A stretch of DNA of 64,000 nucleotides from Marinomonas rhizomae (GTDB lineage Bacteria; Pseudomonadota; Gammaproteobacteria; Pseudomonadales; Marinomonadaceae). The notes under the pieces were generated by a model, which did not search any database, had not been told where the DNA came from, and saw only the letters and a list, made by a program, of their open reading frames with translations. Shown in pieces: positions 56,973-64,000 of the stretch. Position numbers and translations under genes: made by a program. The DNA lies in contig NZ_CP073343.1 of assembly GCF_024397855.1 (NCBI RefSeq), positions 3,224,001 to 3,288,000 on the forward strand, read 5' to 3'. Positions within the stretch are counted from its first letter, which is position 1. Each line of letters starts with the position of its first letter.

Positions 56973-57708
56973 TTTCCATTACCTCTTGCTTCACCCAGTT
57001 CGATCTATGTTCGCGAATTAATATCTCAGACTGCATTCGCCACATAACCAAACCAGCCACAAAAAAATACATACCAACAACAGCAATAAGCAATGGTAAC
57101 CACATCTCGGGAGGCATCTCAGGTTTCTTAGTGAGTGTAAACGTTGGCCCTTGGTGTAAAGTTTCTAGCAACACCACCGAGTATTTTATAATGGGCAAAT
57201 TAATTAACCCGACGACACTGATCACGGCTGCCGCCTTGTTTGCCAACACCAAATCATCTAAAGAATTTTGCAAAGCGATAATGCCCATATAGAGAAAAAA
57301 CAACACCAGTACAGACGTCAGTCTTGCATCCCAAACCCACCAAGTCCCCCAAGTAGGCTTCCCCCAAATGGCACCAGAAACCAAGGCTATCAGAGCCATA
57401 ACAGCGCCAATTGGTGCCATTGCCTTGATAAAAATAGGGGCCATCTTCATCTGCCAGACAAGAAACACAAAACCAGCCACACCCAAGGCCAAGTAACAAG
57501 ATTGTGCCAACATTGCCACAGGCACATGAATATAAATAATTCGAAAACTGTTACCTTGTTGGTAGTCAGCAGGAGCAAAAGCCAGACCCCATACCAATCC
57601 AACGACAAGACACAGACAACCAAAACAAAATAAAGGCAAAGCCCAAGATTTAGACCAAGAGAAAAACCATTTTGGCGAACCTAATTTATGAAACCACGAC
57701 CAGTTCAT
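56962..57708 (-). CDS. ccmC: Heme exporter / CcmE loading protein CcmC
   Basis: This 248-residue membrane protein loads heme onto CcmE. Six hydrophobic segments are seen, with the WWD motif GKPTWGTWWVWDARLTSVL and conserved histidines in IIYIHVPVAML and LETLHQGPTF. I chose ATG 57708 (MNWSWFHKLGSPKW), which overlaps the ccmB stop by one base (TGATG); the frame is open back to 57993, but that would run inside ccmB and give an unlikely 95-residue extension. Confidence 0.94.
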   Translation of the reverse strand: MNWSWFHKLGSPKWFFSWSKSWALPLFCFGCLCLVVGLVWGLAFAPADYQQGNSFRIIYIHVPVAMLAQSCYLALGVAGFVFLVWQMKMAPIFIKAMAPIGAVMALIALVSGAIWGKPTWGTWWVWDARLTSVLVLFFLYMGIIALQNSLDDLVLANKAAAVISVVGLINLPIIKYSVVLLETLHQGPTFTLTKKPEMPPEMWLPLLIAVVGMYFFVAGLVMWRMQSEILIREHRSNWVKQEVMENGF

Positions 57709-58370
57709 CAATTTACACTCGCTTTGACTGCAATCGCCGTCATAAAAGGCGATACCACTAAAGATAATAAAGACATGGCCAACAACATGGCCAACAATCC
57801 AGAGTAAGGCAAACCGGCTTGTACGGCTTGAACCGCTGAGGTCGCAAAAATAATCACCGGCAAATAAAACGGTAGTATCAATAACATTACCAAAATTGCG
57901 CCTTGCCTTATTGACACCGTTAGAGCCGCACCTATCACGCCAATAAAGAACAGGCTCGGCGAGCCCAATAGCAATGTCATAATCAGCACCCAAAAACCAG
58001 AACTTGGTAGATATAACATTTCACTAAACAGCGGCATCATAACAAGCAAAGGCAAGACAACAGCCAACCATTGCACGATGACTTTTAACAAAATCAACAC
58101 AGGCAAAGAAAGTCCACTGACAACCCATTGCTCCAAAGAACCATCTCGAAAGTCCTCTTTAAACATGCCTTCTATCGCCATCAAAATAGCCAATACCAGA
58201 GCACACCAGACAATCCCTGCCGCTGCTGGAGCCAAAAATTCAGCAGAAGAATTAATACCTATAGGAAACAAGGCAACCACAATAACGAAAAATAGCAGCG
58301 CATTAACAACGTCTTGTTTACGACGCCACAACACCAAAAATTCAGACACTAAAAAAGAAGAGTACGTCAT
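57708..58370 (-). CDS. ccmB: Heme exporter permease CcmB
   Basis: This 220-residue membrane protein with six hydrophobic segments is the permease-like partner of CcmA. Family signatures seen are FFVIVVALFPIGINSS and FKEDFRDGSLEQWVVSGLSLPVLILLK-like text (the first 12 residues are the key part). LLLGSPSLFFIGVIGAALT and LLILPFYLPVIIFA lie further on. It overlaps ccmA by four bases and ccmC by one. Confidence 0.93.
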   Translation of the reverse strand: MTYSSFLVSEFLVLWRRKQDVVNALLFFVIVVALFPIGINSSAEFLAPAAAGIVWCALVLAILMAIEGMFKEDFRDGSLEQWVVSGLSLPVLILLKVIVQWLAVVLPLLVMMPLFSEMLYLPSSGFWVLIMTLLLGSPSLFFIGVIGAALTVSIRQGAILVMLLILPFYLPVIIFATSAVQAVQAGLPYSGLLAMLLAMSLLSLVVSPFMTAIAVKASVN

Positions 58371-59008
58371 GGCAGTAGCACCACGTTACGAGAAGAAAGG
58401 GACAACAATTCCTTATGCGTGCTTAATACCACCAAACCACCTGACAACACATGCTGTTGAATACGATCCTCTAACAAAGCCACTCCTCTGACATCTAAAG
58501 AGGAAAAGGGTTCGTCCAATAGCCAAAGTGTTTTTGTACTCAGCCATAAGCGCGCCAATGCAACTCGGCGAGCTTGGCCGGCAGATAATTTCTTCACCTG
58601 CACGTCCATGTAATCAGTAAGCTCCAGCTGCTCCAATACCTCATGCAAGAGATTTAAAGCAACGTTCGGACAAGACCAACGCAGATTCTCCACAACTGTG
58701 AGAAGGCTTTTCACTCCAACAGAATGACCAATATAGATTGCATCTTGCTGTAACGGATTTCTATCTAAGGTGACATCCTTACCTGAATACACTATTCGCC
58801 CTTCTAAAGGCGACAGTACACCTGCGATAACTTTTAACAGCGAGCTCTTACCAGCCCCGTTCTCTCCCAAAATACGCACAATTTCACCAGACTGAACGTT
58901 AAAAGATAACCCTTTACACAGGTCTCTCTCTCCGCGCTCGATCCAAAGGTCTGATATTGTTAAAGAAGCAGAAGATTGCAAAAGATTTATCCAATTCGGC
59001 CGATACAA
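58367..59008 (-). CDS. ccmA: Heme exporter ATP-binding protein CcmA
   Basis: This protein of up to 213 residues is the ATPase that releases holo-CcmE from CcmC. Visible motifs are Walker A GENGAGKSSLLK, the signature KLSAGQARRVALARL, Walker B LWLLDEPFSSLD, and the switch histidine in LSTHKEL. The start is unclear: TTG 59008 or TTG 58981, with no ATG before the conserved LTISDLWIERGERDL. It is the first gene of the ccm operon and divergent from the fliK-like gene. Confidence 0.92.
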   Translation of the reverse strand: MYRPNWINLLQSSASLTISDLWIERGERDLCKGLSFNVQSGEIVRILGENGAGKSSLLKVIAGVLSPLEGRIVYSGKDVTLDRNPLQQDAIYIGHSVGVKSLLTVVENLRWSCPNVALNLLHEVLEQLELTDYMDVQVKKLSAGQARRVALARLWLSTKTLWLLDEPFSSLDVRGVALLEDRIQQHVLSGGLVVLSTHKELLSLSSRNVVLLP

Positions 59009-59141
59009 AAGTCAAGGTTAACATTGTTTGGCTACACTGTTTTAACAATACAGCTTAACCTTACGATAGAGCGCAGACATTATATGAGAAGCGTTCCCAA
59101 AAGCACAAAACAATCGACAATCTAATCAACAGGCAGGTTTC

Positions 59142-60794
59142 ATGATCTCTGACATCCAATCTATGCTTAATGCATCATCTGGCAGGCAGAGCGATGCAAG
59201 TAACAACAAGGCATTGAGCAATGTGGGAACAATCGCAAGATTAGGTAATGAGATGAAGCTTATTGAAAACCTCAGCCTGATTAAGTTTCAAGGAAGCGAA
59301 TCCCTTAATTTCCAGGGAAAACCAGCCCAGCTATTGCATGCAACCAGCGCACACCAGCCATTTACCCTTGTTAATACTGGTCCAACTATCGATATTAGCA
59401 ACATTCAGCATGCTAAATTGAATAAAACCAATGCGTTGCAAGTCTCACTAAATCTTCCGGCAGATAATTCATCGAGCAAATTAACGGCCAATCAAACTCC
59501 CCCTCAAGTTAGGCAGGCAGACAACCTAATAATGGCGTCTCGCGTCGTTAACCTAACCGTCACCTCAGTAGTGCCTACGGTCAATGAACAGCTGACTGCA
59601 AAAACAAACACACCACCAGTAACGGTTGCTGCGCCCCAGAGTTCTAACACTAAAGCAGGACCTTCTCAGGCAACCAGTACTCAAACGACAGCGACTCAGG
59701 TGACAGGTGCCCAGACAACAAGCCCTCACACTACAGCGGCAAACATTCAGCTCCCGACAACGAATTCATCTACACCAACGTCAACACCGCAAATAAACAC
59801 CAGCATTCAAACGGCAACATCAACCAACGCCTCCCCCTCCCTACGAGCAACGGTTTCTGATGGTAAGACGGAGTTTCCTATTGTTAGCCAGACACCATTA
59901 AAAAAAGGGGACGTCATTCGCGTCATTGTAGACGCCAATAACAATATGCAAGTACTGCCAGCAAAAGCCAATACTACAGTCCCGTCGGTGCAATTAGAGG
60001 CCCTTAAACAAAGCTTACCGAAGCAGTTGTCACTAGGGGATATGTCCCAGCTCGTCAAACAATTACATAACCTGAACGAGACGACATCTACAAACCTACC
60101 ACCACAAACCCAGCAAGCACTTAAGCAGCTGATGCAAAATATGCCAACGTTAGGAACATTAACAACCTCGCCAGAAGCGATGAAACAGGCCATTCAAACC
60201 AGTGGGCTATTTTCTGAATCCCTATTGGCCAATGACAGTAAGACTCAACTACCTGCCGATTTAAAGCTCAATCTTACGCGCTTAAAAGAGGTTCAAGAAA
60301 GCGCTGGACCTATACGTCTAACAGGTGTTCCAACAGAGCACATTGCCAATGCCATTGAACGCATTACAACAACTCAGTTACGACATTTTTCAGACCCAAA
60401 CCAGATCAACACTCCAACCTATCCATTGCATATAGAGTTACCGATAAAAAACGGTCAGGCTCCAAGCTATGTACAAATAGAAATAAATAAAGACGCAAGT
60501 ACAGAAGAGCGTGATAAACAAGATAGACGCTGGTTAGTGAAGTTAAAATTTGATTTTGAAGAAACGGGAAGGTTTGATGCCAGAGCCAGTATTCAAGCAA
60601 ATAAAGTGGGCATTCTCTTTGCCGCAGAAGATTCCGATACCGTACAGAAATTACAGAAAAATTTGTCTGCTTTGAAACAACAGTTAAAGGAAAAAGACAT
60701 TGAAGTCGAAAGATTAGACGCGTTTCAAGCCAAACTAGATAATGAAAAACACAATGTAGTCAAAACTCAATCCTTGATAGATGTGAGGACCTAA
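59142..60794 (+). CDS. FliK-like flagellar hook-length control protein
   Basis: This 550-residue protein has a long low-complexity middle rich in Thr, Ser, Gln and Asn (residues about 110-230), with no membrane segment. Its C-terminal part fits the Flg_hook domain (YPLHIELPIKNGQAPSYVQI, LKFDFEETGRFDARASI) and ends in a coiled coil. FliK measures hook length and flips export specificity with FlhB. The next gene, overlapping by one base, is an FlhB C-terminal homologue, so the two may form a second switch pair separate from the main flagellar genes, which lie outside the window. Confidence 0.75.
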   Translation: MISDIQSMLNASSGRQSDASNNKALSNVGTIARLGNEMKLIENLSLIKFQGSESLNFQGKPAQLLHATSAHQPFTLVNTGPTIDISNIQHAKLNKTNALQVSLNLPADNSSSKLTANQTPPQVRQADNLIMASRVVNLTVTSVVPTVNEQLTAKTNTPPVTVAAPQSSNTKAGPSQATSTQTTATQVTGAQTTSPHTTAANIQLPTTNSSTPTSTPQINTSIQTATSTNASPSLRATVSDGKTEFPIVSQTPLKKGDVIRVIVDANNNMQVLPAKANTTVPSVQLEALKQSLPKQLSLGDMSQLVKQLHNLNETTSTNLPPQTQQALKQLMQNMPTLGTLTTSPEAMKQAIQTSGLFSESLLANDSKTQLPADLKLNLTRLKEVQESAGPIRLTGVPTEHIANAIERITTTQLRHFSDPNQINTPTYPLHIELPIKNGQAPSYVQIEINKDASTEERDKQDRRWLVKLKFDFEETGRFDARASIQANKVGILFAAEDSDTVQKLQKNLSALKQQLKEKDIEVERLDAFQAKLDNEKHNVVKTQSLIDVRT

Positions 60795-61042
60795 TGCAAA
60801 AAGCAGTCGCTTTAAAATATGACTTTAGCGCAGCACCAACAGTAGTTGCCAAAGGCAGTGGTTTACTTGCAGAAAAAATCTTGGCGGTCGCCAAAGAAAA
60901 CGATGTTCTACTTCACCAAAGCCCTGAGCTCGTGGAAATGCTCAGCACTTTGGAGTTGGGAGAAGAAATACCTGAATCCTTGTACCTAGCTGTTGCAGAA
61001 GTTATCGCCTTTGCACATAAGATCAAAGACCATCAATGGTAA
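60794..61042 (+). CDS. FlhB C-terminal-like export switch protein
   Basis: This 82-residue soluble protein matches only the cytoplasmic domain of FlhB/YscU (AVALKYDFSAAPTVVAKGSGLLAEKI, LLHQSPELVEMLSTLELGEEIPESLY). It lacks the membrane part and the NPTH autocleavage site, of which only the following half remains. Such stand-alone FlhB tails are known beside FliK-like genes. The start overlaps the fliK-like stop by one base, and the end overlaps the opposing DUF2802 gene by ten bases. Confidence 0.82.
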   Translation: MQKAVALKYDFSAAPTVVAKGSGLLAEKILAVAKENDVLLHQSPELVEMLSTLELGEEIPESLYLAVAEVIAFAHKIKDHQW

Positions 61043-61437
61043 TCGGAGTTTCTGCGTGACTCTTGCTTTAATAAGCTAATCAATTCGGCCTCAGCTCGTA
61101 TAAGTCCGCATTTGGAAACTAAATCATCAATGGTTGCGCCCATTTCTAAAAGCTCCATAGCACGATTGTATGAGACTCCACCCTCTTTCGATAAAATCTC
61201 AGATTGCTTTTCCACTGCTAGATTCAATTTTTTCTCAATGGCCACCAAGCGGCGCCCCATACCAATTGACCCTGAGGCAAGAACTTGCACCTGCTTTTTT
61301 TGATTCAATTCTGCTTCTGTATAATATTGCTTCATTTGCTTCAGGCGTTTTGACAATCGAAAAGCCCAAACAGCAACAGCAATCAGGATCACAAATTGAA
61401 GCATCAAGAGAAGGTTAAATAACCATTGAGATTCCAT
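61033..61437 (-). CDS. DUF2802 protein
   Basis: This 134-residue protein has one N-terminal membrane segment (LFNLLLMLQFVILIAVAVWAF), a coiled region (LSKRLKQMKQYYTEAELNQKK) and a C-terminal helix-turn-helix-like part (YNRAMELLEMGATIDDLVSKCGLIRAEAELI). DUF2802 genes follow cheW in many flagellar/chemotaxis clusters of gammaproteobacteria, as here. The function is unknown. Confidence 0.78.
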   Translation of the reverse strand: MESQWLFNLLLMLQFVILIAVAVWAFRLSKRLKQMKQYYTEAELNQKKQVQVLASGSIGMGRRLVAIEKKLNLAVEKQSEILSKEGGVSYNRAMELLEMGATIDDLVSKCGLIRAEAELISLLKQESRRNSDYH

Positions 61438-61451
61438 TTAGTACAACTGCC

Positions 61452-61940
61452 TTAATTACTTACTTCAGACCATTCATCTTCTGATAATAATTTATCAAGA
61501 TCTACAAGAATCAATAAAATATCATTTTTGTGACAAACGCCTTGGATAAACTTGGATGATTCATCATTACCAACATTTGGCGACGGCTCAATCTCAGACT
61601 GACGAAGGTAGACCACTTCAGATACCGCATCTACAAGAATGCCAATAACATGACCTTCCACTTCTAAAATCATGATACGCGTAGAATCCGTAAGCTCACC
61701 TGAAGGCAAACCAAATCGCTGACATGTATCAATAACGGTAACCACTGTACCACGTAAGTGAATAATACCCAGAACATAGCTAGGTGCTCCAGGAACTGGC
61801 GCGATTTCAGAATAACGCAGGACTTCTTTTACCTGCATAACATTCACACCATAGATCTCATTCTCTAAGCGAAATGTAACCCATTGCAACATGGGATCAT
61901 CTGACAGGCCGGCACTTTTCAACGCAACACTACTACCCAT
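61452..61940 (-). CDS. cheW: Chemotaxis coupling protein CheW
   Basis: This 162-residue protein links chemoreceptors to the kinase CheA. The CheW fold is evident: MLQWVTFRLENEIYGVNVMQ, then VLRYSEIAPVPGAPSYVLGI, IHLRGTVVTVIDTCQRFGLP and GILVDAVSEVVYLRQSEIEP. The length is standard. It lies 31 bases after parP and 14 bases before the DUF2802 gene on the same strand. Confidence 0.93.
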   Translation of the reverse strand: MGSSVALKSAGLSDDPMLQWVTFRLENEIYGVNVMQVKEVLRYSEIAPVPGAPSYVLGIIHLRGTVVTVIDTCQRFGLPSGELTDSTRIMILEVEGHVIGILVDAVSEVVYLRQSEIEPSPNVGNDESSKFIQGVCHKNDILLILVDLDKLLSEDEWSEVSN

Positions 61941-61971
61941 ATTCTTCTCCTAAAATCACTAAATGATTCTA

Positions 61972-62937
<966 letters not shown>

Positions 62938-62946
62938 AAACTGTTA

Positions 62947-63720
62947 CTATCCCGCTGGGTTCAGCAAAGAATCCATCAGACTTGCATAAGCCTTAATTCC
63001 TCGAGCATTCGGATCTAACGCTGAAGGAGCAATACCTGCTGTACTAGCGTCTCTTAACTTTGTATCAACAGGAATTACTGAATGCCACACCAACTCTTCA
63101 TAAGTATCTTTTAAACTACGTAAGCTTTTATTAGAAGCCTGAGTACGGCGATCAAAAAGAGTTGGCACTATTAAAAACGGTACTGGTCGCTTTCTTGCTC
63201 TGTTAATCATGGTCAATGTACGGACCATTCTTTCCAACCCTTTTATCGCTAAAAACTCAGTCTGCACAGGTATAACCAACTGCTGGCAAGCCGCCAAAGC
63301 ATTGATCATCAAAACTCCCAATACTGGAGGGCTATCAATCAACACATAGTCATAGTCATCCCATAAAATCGCTAACGTTTTAGAAATAACTAATCCCATA
63401 CCACCTTGCGCTTGAGCGTGACGCTCCAAAGTAGCTAACGCTGTCGACGCAGGCATTAAAGATAAATTAGGATGGCCTGTTTCTAGAATTAGCGAAGCCG
63501 GTAAATCCTCTGGGATTTTTCCAGTAGCTTGAAATAGACTGTACGCGCTTTTTTCTATGGAGTCTGGATCAAAGCGGAAGTAACTGGTCAGTGACCCATG
63601 AGGATCAAGATCAATCATTAATACCCGATGGCCAGCATCAGCTAACAACCCTGCTAATGAAACTACTGTGGTCGTTTTACCAACGCCGCCTTTCTGATTC
63701 GCCACTGCCCAAATGTGCAC
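62947..63720 (-). CDS. parC: ParA-family ATPase ParC (chemotaxis array positioning)
   Basis: This 257-residue MinD/ParA-type ATPase has a deviant Walker A (ANQKGGVGKTTTVVSL), a switch region (LMIDLDPHGSLTSYF) and Walker B (DYVLIDSPPVLGV). Genes with this place, between a motD/motB-type gene and parP-cheW, are the ParC partition ATPases that put chemoreceptor arrays at the pole. A chromosome-partition ParA is less likely because there is no parB beside it. It ends nine bases before parP. Confidence 0.88.
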   Translation of the reverse strand: MHIWAVANQKGGVGKTTTVVSLAGLLADAGHRVLMIDLDPHGSLTSYFRFDPDSIEKSAYSLFQATGKIPEDLPASLILETGHPNLSLMPASTALATLERHAQAQGGMGLVISKTLAILWDDYDYVLIDSPPVLGVLMINALAACQQLVIPVQTEFLAIKGLERMVRTLTMINRARKRPVPFLIVPTLFDRRTQASNKSLRSLKDTYEELVWHSVIPVDTKLRDASTAGIAPSALDPNARGIKAYASLMDSLLNPAG

Positions 63721-63789
63721 TCTGACTCCCCTGATACCCTATGCTGTTATTTTGCTTACGAATTGCTTGCAATCATATACAGTAACACG

Positions 63790-64000
63790 CTATTGAAACA
63801 AGTAATCATAGAGATTATCGGCCTTACGCTTACTAATACGCAATATTACACGACGATTTTGCTGACGAGCATAATCATTGGTGTTTCTTACCTTAGGATG
63901 TTCACTGGAAAAGCCGATTGGTGCGATCATCTTTGGATCGACCCCTCTGTAAACCAATTCATCCACAACAGAAGAAGAACGTAAACTAGACAAATGCCAA
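63790..64000 (-). CDS. motD: Flagellar motor protein MotD/MotB, C-terminal fragment
   Basis: The frame is open to the window edge, so only the last 70 residues are seen. They match the OmpA-like peptidoglycan-binding domain of stator proteins: WHLSSLRSSSVVDELVYRGV, IAPIGFSSEHP, and NRRVILRI. The position before parC-parP-cheW matches motC-motD of pseudomonads, so MotD is preferred over MotB. The start and membrane segment lie outside the window. Confidence 0.8.
   Translation of the reverse strand, partial: WHLSSLRSSSVVDELVYRGVDPKMIAPIGFSSEHPKVRNTNDYARQQNRRVILRISKRKADNLYDYLFQ

Noticed and set aside
57709..57993. 95-residue N-terminal extension of ccmC
   Set aside because: It lies in another frame of ccmB; the ATG at 57708 gives the normal CcmC start.

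Overview
The window looks like the chromosome of a marine gammaproteobacterium of the Oceanospirillales type, most plausibly Marinomonas or a close relative. This is inferred from gene content and order: the ccm operon next to fliK/flhB-like and parC-parP-cheW genes, zipA-ligA, mnmC, rluB, and a cobalamin operon mixing Cob and Cbi proteins. No rRNA, tRNA, CRISPR array, intact transposase, integrase or phage gene was recognised.

Layout. 1-6.7 kb: a phosphonate (2-aminoethylphosphonate type) uptake cluster with a GntR/UTRA regulator, a palindromic operator, binding protein, ATPase, fused permease, an EamA membrane protein and a HAD hydrolase; no phosphonate-degrading enzyme is seen. 6.9-9.4 kb: a large OsmC-YcaO fusion, with an IS5-type MITE between its stop codon and its terminator. 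9.5-12.6 kb: an MltC-like lytic transglycosylase and a secreted carboxylesterase. 12.6-17.5 kb: an accessory patch. The 3' end of cbiG is present three times as direct repeats (about 12.65, 14.76 and 17.47 kb), and between the copies lie a Sel1-repeat lipoprotein, a broken MFS transporter, a LemA/DUF3137 pair and a REP-associated (Y1) transposase remnant. This is the most unusual structure in the window.

17.5-26.2 kb: a minus-strand cobalamin operon (chelatase AAA/VWA subunit, cobB, cbiD, cobK, cobH, cobL, cobI, cbiG), mostly joined by 4-base overlaps. 26.4-31 kb: a two-component pair, a REC-GGDEF-EAL response regulator followed by a multi-PAS hybrid kinase. 31.4-38 kb: a YitT membrane protein, three LysR regulators, a VOC protein, a peroxiredoxin, monothiol glutaredoxin and argF. 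38.2-43.5 kb: an RstAB-like two-component system, DUF1499, rluB, yciO and the PHP nuclease rnm. 43.6-49 kb: yciB, yciI, a SelT-like protein, a cyclophilin, mnmC, an unknown gene, cysE and yheU. 49-52.2 kb: ligA and zipA.

52.3-59 kb: a complete cytochrome c maturation operon ccmABCDEFGHI on the minus strand, including a 58-residue ccmD. 59.1-64 kb: a fliK-like and an flhB-C-terminal-like gene convergent with a minus-strand chemotaxis-array positioning set (motD fragment at the window edge, parC, parP with a 29-unit hexanucleotide Glu-Pro repeat, cheW, DUF2802).
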